A stretch of DNA of 27,361 nt. Source: RYN-433 sp036558265 (lineage in GTDB: Bacteria; Planctomycetota; Phycisphaerae; Tepidisphaerales; Tepidisphaeraceae). Each line of letters starts with the position of its first letter. Position 1 is the stretch's first letter. The translations under genes were made by a program, and so were the position numbers. Positions 13,297-21,149 of this stretch are shown piece after piece. The notes under the pieces were generated by a model. That model ran no database searches. It saw only the letters and a list, made by a program, of their open reading frames with translations, and was not told where the DNA came from. The stretch covers positions 1-27,361 of the forward strand of contig DATBFY010000110.1 of the NCBI GenBank assembly GCA_036558265.1, in the 5' to 3' direction.

Positions 13297-14807
13297 GGAA
13301 TCGCGGTCAGTCTTTTGCGGAGCTCGGCCTTGGCGGTCTTAAGCTGGCTGTGTTCGGGGGCTTCCTTGTAGTGCGGGTCGAGGGGATAGCAGCCACTGAT
13401 GATGCCGTTGCGGGGGGCGGTGGTGCAGTCGCTGAAGGTTCGGCAGAAGCGGCGGGCGTGCACGGGTTTGCCCTCGAGCGTGTCGGCGACCAGGTCCCAG
13501 TAGGAGAGGACCAGGCGGCCGATGCCGATCGAGTCGGCCCAGCCCTGGCGGAGGACGGCCTGGGCGACGTGCGGCAGGTATTCCTGGAGATAGGTATAGC
13601 CGCTGCCGACGAGGATCGAATCGGGGCAGGCCTGCTTGAGTTGGCGGACGGCGTCGATCTGGCGGGCGACGCCGACGAGCGGGTCTTCGGGCGGCTGGTA
13701 GCCGTCGCTGGGCGGGAAGATTGCCGGGCGCTGGTAGTGCGGGTTGTAGTAGGGGGAGCAGCAGCTCACGTTCACCAGGCGCACGCCCAGGCCGCGGAGC
13801 ATGTCGATGAAGCGGATCGGCTCGGCGAGGTCCATCTCCAGCGGATTGTCGAGATTACAACCAAAGCCATATATGTAGGGAAGATGCTTTTGGTATTGGT
13901 CGGGGATGCCGGGGCCGAGCTTGCCGCCCTTGCTGTGTGCGGGATCGGGCTTGAAGGGCGGGTGATCGAAGGCGGAGAGGCGCACGCCGATCAAGAGGCC
14001 GGGGCATTCGGCCTGGATGCGCCCGATGATCTCGCGGGCGAAGCGGGTGCGGCCGTCGAAGTCACCGCCGAATCTGCCGTTGCGGGTGCGGGCCGAGAGC
14101 AGCTCGTGGCCGAGGTAGCCGTGGCAGTGCTTGACGTCCACGAAGTGGAAGCCGACGCGGTGGGCGATGCGGGCGGCGCGGACGTAGTTGTCGATCAGGC
14201 GCTCGAGGTAGTCGTCGGAGATCACGACCGAATCGTCGTCGGGACGGATGCCGAATTTGGGGTCGAGCAACGGATGGTGATAGGCGATCTTCGGCTCGAG
14301 CTTGCGCTTGTCGCAGGGTTTGCAGAAGCGGCCGGAGTGTGTGAGTTGGAGGCCGATGAAGAGGTCGTCAGTCCGACCGAAGCGCGTGCGGTGGGCGTCG
14401 CATAGCGTGGCGAAAAGACTCCTGACCCCTTTTTCGGCGCGGTTGACGTCATCATCGACGACGCCGATCTGCAACGGATTGGCGCGGCCGTCGGTCTGGA
14501 CGGCGAAGGCCTCGCCGCCCCAGATGAGCTTGGCGCCGGACTCGCCGAAGTGCTGCCAGCGGCGAAGCGTGTGCTCGGAGGGCTCGCCGGTCGGCGTGCC
14601 ATCCCAGCCTTCCATCGGGTGGACGCACCAGCGGTTGCCGACGACGAAGCCGCCGACGTCGAGCGGACGGGCGAGGGGCGAGCCCTGGGCCGCGGAGAGG
14701 ACCGAATCGTCGGTCGGCAGGTCGAGGCCGAGCGACCGCACATGGGCGTGGAAATCGGCGACCGTCTTGAGGTGACCCACCTTGGCGAATGAGGATTCCT
14801 CGGCCAT
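13293..14807 (-). CDS. NADH:flavin oxidoreductase / Old Yellow Enzyme family protein
   Basis: 504-aa FMN-dependent TIM-barrel oxidoreductase. N-terminal NRWCVHPMEGWDGTPTGEPS and LIWGGEAFAVQ match the FMN-binding start of the family; LQLTHSGRF (about 153-161) and VDVKHCHGYLGHELLSARTR (about 223-242) are active-site strands, and DSILVGSGYT and WADSIGIGRLVLSYWDL fit the phosphate-binding end of the barrel. In the motif normally HxxH/N-G-Y, the sequence reads K226-H-C-H229-G-Y, so the first His is Lys. A C-terminal Cys-containing region (FCRTFSDCTTAPRNG...SGCYP) recalls, but does not match, the Fe-S site of dienoyl-CoA reductases. It is divergently transcribed from the Zn dehydrogenase gene (91-bp gap), suggesting shared control of a carbohydrate or aromatic substrate pathway. 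Substrate unknown. Confidence 0.85.
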   Translation of the reverse strand: MAEESSFAKVGHLKTVADFHAHVRSLGLDLPTDDSVLSAAQGSPLARPLDVGGFVVGNRWCVHPMEGWDGTPTGEPSEHTLRRWQHFGESGAKLIWGGEAFAVQTDGRANPLQIGVVDDDVNRAEKGVRSLFATLCDAHRTRFGRTDDLFIGLQLTHSGRFCKPCDKRKLEPKIAYHHPLLDPKFGIRPDDDSVVISDDYLERLIDNYVRAARIAHRVGFHFVDVKHCHGYLGHELLSARTRNGRFGGDFDGRTRFAREIIGRIQAECPGLLIGVRLSAFDHPPFKPDPAHSKGGKLGPGIPDQYQKHLPYIYGFGCNLDNPLEMDLAEPIRFIDMLRGLGVRLVNVSCCSPYYNPHYQRPAIFPPSDGYQPPEDPLVGVARQIDAVRQLKQACPDSILVGSGYTYLQEYLPHVAQAVLRQGWADSIGIGRLVLSYWDLVADTLEGKPVHARRFCRTFSDCTTAPRNGIISGCYPLDPHYKEAPEHSQLKTAKAELRKRLTAIP

Positions 14808-14898
14808 GTGAGCCGCATATTAGGGAAAACTTGGGAGGTTCGCCAAGCGATCGCGCAGCTTGCACGGGCCTGCCGTGCCGATGCACAATGGCGTTCAC

Positions 14899-15918
14899 AT
14901 GGACGCCATCCTCCTCGAACAACCCAAACAGTTCGCGCGCACGCAGATCGCCGAGCCGGCCAGCCCGGGTCCGGGCGAGGCACTGGTGCGCGTCCACCGC
15001 GTGGGGATCTGCGGGTCGGACGTCTCCGGCTATCTCGGCAAGATGCCGTTCTACTCGTATCCGCGCATCCCGGGACACGAGCTGGGCGTGGAGGTGGTCG
15101 CCGTCGGATCGGGCGTGACGAACGTCAAAGCGGGTGACCGCTGCTCGGTCGAGCCCTATATGAACTGCGGCGACTGCCACGCCTGCCGCAAGGGCAACAG
15201 CAATTGCTGCGCGAACCTGAAGGTGCTGGGCGTGATGACTGATGGCGGGATGCGCGAGCGCTTCCTCATCCCCGCGCACAAGCTGCACCGGTCGGCCACG
15301 CTCTCGTTCGATCAGCTCGCGCTCGTGGAGACGCTGGGGATCGGGTGCCACGCGGTCGATCGATCGGGCCTGGCGAAGGGTGAGAATTGCCTGGTCATCG
15401 GCGCAGGCCCGATCGGGTTGTCGGCGATCGTCTTCGCGAAGCTGACGGGAGCGCGGATCATCGTGCTGGACTTAAGCCGCGAGCGCCTCGACTTCTGCAA
15501 GCGCGTGATGGGCGTGGACGAGACGCTGACGGTCGGCGACCAGTTTGAAGCGGACCTCCGGCGGGTGACCGATGGCAACCTGTCCGACGTCGTGATCGAC
15601 GCGACGGGGAGCAACGTCTCGATGTCCAACGCGTTCGGGTACGTCGCGCCGACGGGGCGCCTCGTCTACGTCGGCCTGACCACGCAGGAGATCGCGTTCC
15701 GCCATCCGGTCTTCCACAAGCCGGAAGGGACGCTGCTGTGCAGCCGCAACGCGCTGCCGCGCGATTTCACGAAGATCATCGGCTTGATCGAGACCGGCCG
15801 GATCGACACCCGGCCGTGGATCACACACCGGACGGACTTCGAGAAGCTTGCGGGCGATTTTCCGAGCTTCACCCGGCCTGAGACGGGCGTGATCAAGGCG
15901 ATGGTCGATGTCACATAA
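14899..15918 (+). CDS. Zn-dependent medium-chain alcohol/sugar dehydrogenase
   Basis: 339-aa MDR-family NAD(P)-dependent dehydrogenase. Catalytic zinc ligands are Cys38 (GICGSD) and His60-Glu61 (PGHELG); the structural zinc loop has Cys90, Cys93, Cys96 and Cys104 (CGDCHACRKGNSNCC). The Rossmann fold follows with GAGPIGL and an acidic end of strand two (IIVLDLSRERL), indicating NAD preference. It resembles threonine, sorbitol and galactitol-type dehydrogenases. The ATG at 14899 is chosen because the family starts at MDAILLEQPK; an upstream in-frame start would add non-family residues. Followed by a hairpin at 15926-15942, then three sugar genes on the same strand, so a polyol or sugar substrate is likely. 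Confidence 0.9.
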   Translation: MDAILLEQPKQFARTQIAEPASPGPGEALVRVHRVGICGSDVSGYLGKMPFYSYPRIPGHELGVEVVAVGSGVTNVKAGDRCSVEPYMNCGDCHACRKGNSNCCANLKVLGVMTDGGMRERFLIPAHKLHRSATLSFDQLALVETLGIGCHAVDRSGLAKGENCLVIGAGPIGLSAIVFAKLTGARIIVLDLSRERLDFCKRVMGVDETLTVGDQFEADLRRVTDGNLSDVVIDATGSNVSMSNAFGYVAPTGRLVYVGLTTQEIAFRHPVFHKPEGTLLCSRNALPRDFTKIIGLIETGRIDTRPWITHRTDFEKLAGDFPSFTRPETGVIKAMVDVT

Positions 15919-15925
15919 CTGTGGT

Positions 15926-15942
15926 GCGGGCGTCTCGCCTGC
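15926..15942 (+). terminator. Hairpin after the Zn dehydrogenase
   Basis: GCGGGCG-TCT-CGCCTGC forms a 7-bp stem with one G-U pair, 8 bp after the stop. It has no T-tract. It suggests the dehydrogenase may form its own transcript, separate from the genes at 16061 onward. Confidence 0.35.
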
Positions 15943-16060
15943 CGAGTTAACGATCGCGTCGCAAGTGCAACATTTGGCACGCGCGATCTGGGTGGAATCC
16001 CGACAAAGAGATCACCACTTGCTCACCTCGTTGGTTCCGAGGATCATCGCGCGATAATTG

Positions 16061-16879
16061 ATGATCCGCACCGCCATTACCATCTCGCTGGTGCCGCAGG
16101 CGCGACAGGGGCCGTTCGTGTTTCACGGCGACCTGGCTGGTTCGATCACGAAGGCGGCCGAGCTCGGGTACGACGCGGTGGAAATTTTCCCTCCCGCCGC
16201 AGACGCGTTGGACGCACCGGACCTGCAGCGGATGACGATCGACGCGGGGGTAAAGGTGGCGGCGGTCGGCAGCGGGGCGGGGTTCGTCGTCCACAAGCTG
16301 ACGCTGACCGATCCGGACGCGGCGGCGCGCCAACGGGCGGTCGATTTCGTCAAAGAGATCATCGACATTGCCGGCCCCTTGCGCGCCCCCGCGATCGTCG
16401 GGTCGATGCAGGGACGGCACGCGGAGGGGGATCGACCGGGGGCACTGGACCGCCTCGCCGACACGCTGGCGACGCTGGGTGTCCACGCCCGCGGGCACGG
16501 CGTCCCGCTGCTCTACGAGCCGCTCAACCGCTACGAGACGAACATCTTCAACCGCCAGCCGGAGGCGGCCGATTTCCTCCGCTCGCGCGGGGTGCAGAAC
16601 GTGAAGGTGCTGTGCGACCTGTTTCACATGAACATCGAGGAAGCCGACGTCCCCGCCGCCCTGCGCGCGGTGGGCCCGCGGCGTCTGGGGCATGTCCACT
16701 TCGTGGATTCCAACCGCCTGGCCCCGGGCATGGGCCACACCGACTTCGCGCCGATCGCCCGCGCGCTTAAGGAAATGGGATACCAGGGATACGCCTCGGC
16801 CGAGTGCTTCCCGATGCCCGACGCCCAGACCGCGGCGCGGCGGACGATCGAGGCGTACCGTCGCATCTTTCACGTTTGA
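16061..16879 (+). CDS. Sugar phosphate isomerase/epimerase-type TIM barrel (hydroxypyruvate isomerase/ketose 3-epimerase superfamily)
   Basis: 272-aa Xyl-isomerase-like/AP-endonuclease-2 fold enzyme that would interconvert ketoses or related sugars by a metal-dependent mechanism. Probable metal ligands are Glu153 (LLYEPLNRYE), Asp186 with His189 (LCDLFHMNIEE), His211 or His213 (LGHVHFVDSNR) and Glu248 (YASAECFP), in the order and spacing seen in ketose epimerases. The ATG at 16061 is used rather than the TTG immediately before it. Likely transcribed with the mutarotase 24 bp downstream and the aldo/keto reductase after that, so a sugar pathway role is well supported, although the exact substrate is not. 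Confidence 0.87.
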   Translation: MIRTAITISLVPQARQGPFVFHGDLAGSITKAAELGYDAVEIFPPAADALDAPDLQRMTIDAGVKVAAVGSGAGFVVHKLTLTDPDAAARQRAVDFVKEIIDIAGPLRAPAIVGSMQGRHAEGDRPGALDRLADTLATLGVHARGHGVPLLYEPLNRYETNIFNRQPEAADFLRSRGVQNVKVLCDLFHMNIEEADVPAALRAVGPRRLGHVHFVDSNRLAPGMGHTDFAPIARALKEMGYQGYASAECFPMPDAQTAARRTIEAYRRIFHV

Positions 16880-16903
16880 CATTTACCTTTTGATTTCCCC
16901 GCC

Positions 16904-17350
16904 ATGCTCAAAACCACGCTGCTGCACCCGCAGATCCTCTCGGTCGTCGCCCGGGCCGGCCACCACGGCAAGATCCTGATCGCCGACGGAAATTACCCGG
17001 CCACGTCCGCCCGGGGCCCCAACGCCAAGCTGGTGTCGCTTCAACTCATGCCCAACGTGCCGACCGTGACGCAGGTGCTCCAGGCGATCCTTGCCACCGT
17101 GCCGATCGAGCGCGCCAACACGATGGACTACGAGCGCAGCGGCCCGTACGCCTTGACCGAGGACCCACCCGTCTGGCCGCTCTTCCGCCAGACGATCAGG
17201 GAGGCGGACATGAAGCTGGAGCTGGAGCCGATCGAGAAGTGGGCGTTCTACAAGGCCGTCAACACGCCCGACCACATCCTGACCATCCAGACCGCCGACC
17301 AGCAACGCTTCGCGAACCTGTTGTTGACGATCGGGGTGAGAATGGATTGA
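16904..17350 (+). CDS. RbsD/FucU-family sugar mutarotase (L-fucose mutarotase-like)
   Basis: 148-aa member of the RbsD/FucU family, which interconverts pyranose/furanose forms or alpha/beta anomers of ribose or fucose. The start MLKTTLLHPQIL, GHHGKILIADGNYPA (with His20 at the family catalytic position) and C-terminal ILTIQTADQQRFANLLLTIGV match FucU better than RbsD in length and in the MLK...HPxIL start. The usual Tyr before Ala-Asn in the last motif is Phe here. Because the next gene is an L-fucose/L-galactose dehydrogenase-like enzyme acting on a pyranose anomer, supplying the correct anomer is a sensible role. No clear Shine-Dalgarno sequence. Confidence 0.88.
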   Translation: MLKTTLLHPQILSVVARAGHHGKILIADGNYPATSARGPNAKLVSLQLMPNVPTVTQVLQAILATVPIERANTMDYERSGPYALTEDPPVWPLFRQTIREADMKLELEPIEKWAFYKAVNTPDHILTIQTADQQRFANLLLTIGVRMD

Positions 17351-17386
17351 CTCATCACGCTCGAGGAAATCGTACAATCACCATCC

Positions 17387-18331
17387 ATGCAGACCCGCCC
17401 ACTCGGCAACACCGGCCTGAACCTTCCGATCCTCTCCTTCGGCGCTTCGTCATTGGGGGCCGAGTTCCGCGCGATCGACGTGAACGAGGCGCTGCGGTCG
17501 GTGCGCGTGGCGCTCGACAACGGCATGAACTTCATCGACACCTCGCCCTACTATGGCCGGGGCATGTCGGAGGTGCTGCTGGGGATCGCGCTGGAGGGGG
17601 TGCCGCGCGACTCGTACACGCTCTGCACGAAGCTCGGCCGATACGCGCCGGCGCACTTCGACTTCTCGCCCAGGCGCGTCGCCGAGTCGATCGACGTGTC
17701 GCTCGAACGCCTCCGCACCGACCACCTGGACATCATCCTCTGCCACGACGTCGAATTCGTTGACCTCGATTTCATCGTCAACCAGACGCTGCCGGCGGCG
17801 CGCGAGGCGCAGCGGCAGGGGAAGGTGAAATTCGTCGGCGTCAGCGGCTACCCGATGAAGATGTTCCGCTACGTCGCCGACCGCGCGCCGCTCGACGTGA
17901 TCCTCTCGTACAACCATTACACGCTTCAGAACACGATGCTGGCCGACGCGGTGCCGTACCTGAAGCGCCACGGCATCGGGATCATGAACGCCGCCCCGTT
18001 CAGCGCGCGCCTCTTGACCAACGCGCCTCTCCCGAAGTGGCACAAGGCCCCGCCGCACGTGCGCGAGGTTGCCGCGAAGGCGTCCAGGCATTGCGCCGAA
18101 CGCGGCAGCGACATCGCCAAGCTCGCCCTCCAGTATTCGATCGCCAACCCCGACATGACCACCTGCATCACGGGCAGCGCCAGCCCGCAGCGCATCGCCC
18201 AATGGGCAAAATGGGCCGCCGAGCCGATCGATCCGCAACTCCTGAAGGAAGTGCTGGAAATCTTCCGCCCGATCCACAACTGGTTCTACATTGAGGGCCG
18301 GCCGGAGAATAACGACCCGTTGCCGGCATGA
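17387..18331 (+). CDS. Aldo/keto reductase of the L-galactose/L-fucose dehydrogenase type
   Basis: 314-aa AKR-fold NAD(P)-dependent oxidoreductase. The catalytic tetrad is Asp51 and Tyr56 (FIDTSPYYG), Lys82 (CTKLGRY) and His120 (LCHDVEF). The combination LGNTGLNLP, FGASSLG, NGMNFIDTSPYYG, LCHDVEF and VILSYNHYTL is close to plant L-galactose dehydrogenase and bacterial L-fucose dehydrogenase rather than generic aldo/keto reductases. It would oxidise an L-sugar at C1 to the lactone. Located 36 bp after the mutarotase gene, consistent with co-transcription. No lactonase or sugar-acid dehydratase is in the window, so the rest of a pathway must be elsewhere. Confidence 0.87.
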   Translation: MQTRPLGNTGLNLPILSFGASSLGAEFRAIDVNEALRSVRVALDNGMNFIDTSPYYGRGMSEVLLGIALEGVPRDSYTLCTKLGRYAPAHFDFSPRRVAESIDVSLERLRTDHLDIILCHDVEFVDLDFIVNQTLPAAREAQRQGKVKFVGVSGYPMKMFRYVADRAPLDVILSYNHYTLQNTMLADAVPYLKRHGIGIMNAAPFSARLLTNAPLPKWHKAPPHVREVAAKASRHCAERGSDIAKLALQYSIANPDMTTCITGSASPQRIAQWAKWAAEPIDPQLLKEVLEIFRPIHNWFYIEGRPENNDPLPA

Positions 18332-18345
18332 ATTGACCCGCTGGC

Positions 18346-18351
18346 TATAAT
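18346..18351 (+). promoter_or_regulatory. Perfect TATAAT just upstream of the 92-aa ORF
   Basis: TATAAT ends 10 bp before the ATG at 18362, so a transcript starting about 7 nt after it would be nearly leaderless. The best -35 candidate (TTGCCG at 18320-18325) has a 20-bp spacer, which is long. Alternatively translation begins at an internal Met. Confidence 0.3.
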
Positions 18352-18361
18352 TCTACGGAGG

Positions 18362-18640
18362 ATGCCGCGCAATAAAAAAGGCACATCGAAGGGAAAGCGC
18401 CGCTCGGGCACGAAGAGGCTGGCCGACGTCCCGACACGCATGAGCCGCGGTGAACTGCACGTGGTCGGCTCCATGAAACAAGCCGACGCGGACGATCGCC
18501 ATTACTGGTGGTCGAGGACGCCCGCTTATCGCCTGCGGGCCCTCGAACGACTCCGCCAGCGGAACTACGGATATGGCCAAGGTCAACCTCTTCCCCGATT
18601 TCAGAGAATTATTAGGGTCGCTGAACTCGGCGGGGGTTAA
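18362..18640 (+). CDS. Small hypothetical protein preceding a nucleotidyltransferase (possible antitoxin-like partner)
   Basis: 92 aa. The N-terminal third is Lys/Arg-rich (MPRNKKGTSKGKRRSG); the rest contains MKQADADDRHYWWSRTPAYR and LRALERLRQRNYGYG. This resembles the short DRxYWxSRTPxERLxALExxRQ proteins often encoded directly upstream of small nucleotidyltransferase genes, which are candidate antitoxin-like partners; that link is from memory and context. The ATG abuts GGAGG, too close for a normal ribosome-binding site; Met27 (18440) or Met38 (18473) are alternative starts. Its 3' end overlaps the next gene by 68 bp, longer than typical coupling. Confidence 0.6.
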   Translation: MPRNKKGTSKGKRRSGTKRLADVPTRMSRGELHVVGSMKQADADDRHYWWSRTPAYRLRALERLRQRNYGYGQGQPLPRFQRIIRVAELGGG

Positions 18641-18911
18641 GTACCTCGTGCTTGGCGGCTACGCCGTCAACCATTACGGCTACCATCGCGCCACCGCATT
18701 GGACTTCGACGCCAGTTACGAACGCCGCAATATCGTCGAATGGGACGGCATTCAGGTTCCACTGATCTCGTTCGAGGACCTCCGATCGAACAAGCAAGGC
18801 AGCGGACGCGCGAAAGACCTGGCGGATCTCGAAAACCTTCCCGTAACCTGGCCCCCTCCTGTTTCCGGTGCGGCTCGCAAAGGCAAACGCACGCGACGTA
18901 AGCGCGGGTGA
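18573..18911 (+). CDS. Nucleotidyltransferase remnant with internal deletion of the catalytic segment
   Basis: 112-aa ORF. Residues 1-41 (MAKVNLFPDFRELLGSLNSA, VKYLVLGGYAVNHYGYHRAT) match the start of small MNT-type nucleotidyltransferases, including the GG of the fold. After HRAT those proteins continue with GDxD, the metal-binding Asp pair, and about 70 more residues. Here the sequence jumps directly to a C-terminal segment (LDFDASYERRNIVEWDG, VPLISFEDLRSNKQGSGRAK, DLADLENLP), so the catalytic DxD is absent. The junction is in frame. A basic tail KGKRTRRKRG ends the ORF. Either an inactivated toxin or enzyme gene, or a domain retained for binding its partner encoded just upstream. Only a weak ribosome-binding site precedes the ATG. 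Confidence 0.7.
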   Translation: MAKVNLFPDFRELLGSLNSAGVKYLVLGGYAVNHYGYHRATALDFDASYERRNIVEWDGIQVPLISFEDLRSNKQGSGRAKDLADLENLPVTWPPPVSGAARKGKRTRRKRG

Positions 18912-18958
18912 TCTCTTTTTGCGCAGCGCCATTGCTCGCCGTCGGTATCATTGACTGC

Positions 18959-21145
18959 ATGCCTCGCCTCGCGCTTCTCTGTGCGGTTCTCCTCTGCATC
19001 ACAGTCGCGCGCGCCGTCGACATCGACGTCTCAGTCCTCCCCCCGCCTGTCGACCGCAGGATCGACTTCCTCGAAGACATCCGCCCCCTCCTCTCCGCCC
19101 GCTGCTATCAGTGCCACGGACCCGAAAAACAGAAATCCAACTACCGCCTCGACCTTAAGCCCTACGCGCTTAAGGGTGGCGACGTCGGCGTCGTCCCGAT
19201 CGTCCCCGGCGACTCGGCCCACAGCCCGCTCATCCAGTACGTCAGCCGCATTCATCCCGAGATCTCGATGCCGCCCAAGGGCGACCCGCTGACGCGTGAA
19301 GAGGTCGCGATGCTGCGCGCCTGGATCGACCAGGGCGCCCGCTGGCCTGCCGACGCCGACAAGATTCGCGTCGCTGACCGTTCCGACTGGTGGAGCCTCA
19401 AGCCGATCGTCCGGCCTTCGATTCCCATCGTCGCGCCGGAAGATCGCCCGCGCGTCCGAAACGCCATCGACGCGTTCACGCTCGCCAAGCTGCGCGAGAA
19501 GCACCTGACGCCCAATCCCGAGGCCGACCGCCGCACCCTGATCCGCCGCGTCACCTTCGACCTGACCGGCCTGCCGCCCACGCCGGACGAGGTCGAATCC
19601 TTCCTCGCCGACCCCGACCCGCAAGCCTACGAAAAGCTCGTCGATCGCCTGCTCGCCTCCCCGCGCTATGGCGAACGCTGGGCCCGGCACTGGCTCGACC
19701 AGGCCCACTACGGCGACACCCACGGCTACGACAAGGACAAGGTGCGCGACCACGCCTGGCCTTACCGCGACTACGTCATCCGCGCTTTCAACCAGGACAA
19801 GCCCTACGCCCGCTTCGTCAAGGAACAACTCGCCGGCGATTCCTTTTATCCCGACACCACCGACGGCATCGCCGCGCTGGGCTTCCTCGCCGCCGGCCCC
19901 TGGGACTTCGTCGGCCACGTCGAGCTTCGCGAGGGGACGATCGACAAGGCCATCACCCGCAACCTCGACCGCGACGACATGGTCGCGGTCACGCTCAACA
20001 CGTTCGTCAGCCTCACCGCCCAGTGCGCCCGCTGCCACAATCACAAGTTCGACCCGATCACGCAGGAGGACTACTACAGCCTCCAGGCCGTCTTCGCCGG
20101 CATCGACCGCGCGGATCGGCCTTGCGGCAAGGACGGCTCAAAGGTCTTCGCCGTCGTCCCCCTCCCCAAGCCGCGCCCGATCCACCTGCTCTACCGCGGC
20201 AGCGAGAAGCAGCCCAAACAGGAGGTCGGCCCGGGCACGATACCCCTGGCGCACGTTCCCGAACTGAGCAGCCGCTTTCGGCTACCGCCGGGTGCGCCTG
20301 AATCCGCCCGCCGCGCCGCTTTGGCCGACTGGATCACCGACCCGCGCAATCCCCTCACCTGGCGGTCGATCGTCAACCGCGTCTGGCTGCACCACTTCGG
20401 CCGGGGCCTGGTCGAGACCCCCAACGACTTCGGCCACATGGGCGCCACACCCACCCACCCACAGCTTCTCGATTACCTCGCCGCTGAGTTCCGCGACGGC
20501 GGTCAGTCGATCAAATCCCTTCATCGCCTGATCGTCACCAGTTCAACCTATCGTCAGAGCGCGGCCCACAACCCGCAGAACGCCGCCATCGACGCCGCCA
20601 ACCAGTACCTCTGGCGCGCCAACCGCGCCCGCCTCGATGCCGAAGAGTTGCGCGACACGGTTCTTGCCGTCGCCGGCCAGCTCGACTCGAAGATGGGCGG
20701 CCCGCCATTCAAGACCTTCGGCTTCAAGGACGACCATTCGCCCCACTACAACTACGCCGAGTACAACCCCGACGACCCCGCCTCCCATCGCCGCAGCATT
20801 TATCGCCTGATCGTCCGATCGGTTCCTGACCCTTTTATGGAAACGCTTGATTGCGCCGACCCCTCCCAGATTGTCCCCCGCCGCAATCAGACGCTCACGC
20901 CCCTCCAGGCCCTGGCGCTCCTGAACGACCGCTTCATGATCCGCATGGCCGACCACTTCGCCCAGCGTCTGGCCAAATCATCCCCGGACCTGGCAATCCA
21001 GATCGACACCGCCTGCCGCCTCGCCTACGGCCGTCCGCCGACGGACCTGGAGAAACCAACGCTGGCCGAAATCGCCCAAAAACACGGCCTGGCCAACACC
21101 TGCCGCCTGATCTTCAACTCGAACGAGTTCCTCTTCGTGGACTGA
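18959..21145 (+). CDS. PSCyt1-PSCyt2(DUF1549)-PSD1(DUF1553) planctomycete cytochrome-type protein
   Basis: 728-aa exported protein of the large Planctomycetota family with three Planctomycete-specific domains. The start ATG at 18959 gives a clean signal peptide (MPRLALLCAVLLCITVARA); a GTG at 18908 would add 17 residues and is less likely. PSCyt1 has heme-binding motif CYQCHG at residues 49-53. PSCyt2/DUF1549 starts around FTLAKLREKHLTPNPEADRR, with FDLTGLPPTPDEVE, SPRYGERWARHWLDQA and a second CxxCH (CARCHNHKFDP). PSD1/DUF1553 begins at PRNPLTWRSIVNRVWLHHFG, with TPNDFGHMG and a C-terminal LTPLQALALLNDRF. It is somewhat short for the family because the linker between PSCyt2 and PSD1 is brief. 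It is paired with DUF1501 as usual; proposed function is periplasmic polysaccharide or sulfatase-linked metabolism, but biochemically unproven. Confidence 0.93.
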   Translation: MPRLALLCAVLLCITVARAVDIDVSVLPPPVDRRIDFLEDIRPLLSARCYQCHGPEKQKSNYRLDLKPYALKGGDVGVVPIVPGDSAHSPLIQYVSRIHPEISMPPKGDPLTREEVAMLRAWIDQGARWPADADKIRVADRSDWWSLKPIVRPSIPIVAPEDRPRVRNAIDAFTLAKLREKHLTPNPEADRRTLIRRVTFDLTGLPPTPDEVESFLADPDPQAYEKLVDRLLASPRYGERWARHWLDQAHYGDTHGYDKDKVRDHAWPYRDYVIRAFNQDKPYARFVKEQLAGDSFYPDTTDGIAALGFLAAGPWDFVGHVELREGTIDKAITRNLDRDDMVAVTLNTFVSLTAQCARCHNHKFDPITQEDYYSLQAVFAGIDRADRPCGKDGSKVFAVVPLPKPRPIHLLYRGSEKQPKQEVGPGTIPLAHVPELSSRFRLPPGAPESARRAALADWITDPRNPLTWRSIVNRVWLHHFGRGLVETPNDFGHMGATPTHPQLLDYLAAEFRDGGQSIKSLHRLIVTSSTYRQSAAHNPQNAAIDAANQYLWRANRARLDAEELRDTVLAVAGQLDSKMGGPPFKTFGFKDDHSPHYNYAEYNPDDPASHRRSIYRLIVRSVPDPFMETLDCADPSQIVPRRNQTLTPLQALALLNDRFMIRMADHFAQRLAKSSPDLAIQIDTACRLAYGRPPTDLEKPTLAEIAQKHGLANTCRLIFNSNEFLFVD

Positions 21146-21149
21146 CGCA

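Noticed and set aside
12079..13371. Long plus-strand ORFs over the phosphatase, SPFH, oxidoreductase and transporter genes
   Set aside because: They are antisense frames kept open by high GC content, with Ala/Gly/Arg/Asp-biased composition and no family motifs.
14860..14898. Upstream in-frame start for the Zn dehydrogenase
   Set aside because: It adds residues unlike any MDR dehydrogenase; the family start MDAILLEQPK is at 14899.
15951..15999. Sigma54-like TGGCAC site near 15976
   Set aside because: The -12 half (TTGCA) is not present at the required spacing.
16031..16058. TTGGTT, 16-bp spacer, GATAAT as promoter of the sugar isomerase operon
   Set aside because: The -10 box ends 2 bp before the ATG at 16061, so the transcript would start inside the coding sequence, and no later Met fits the family.
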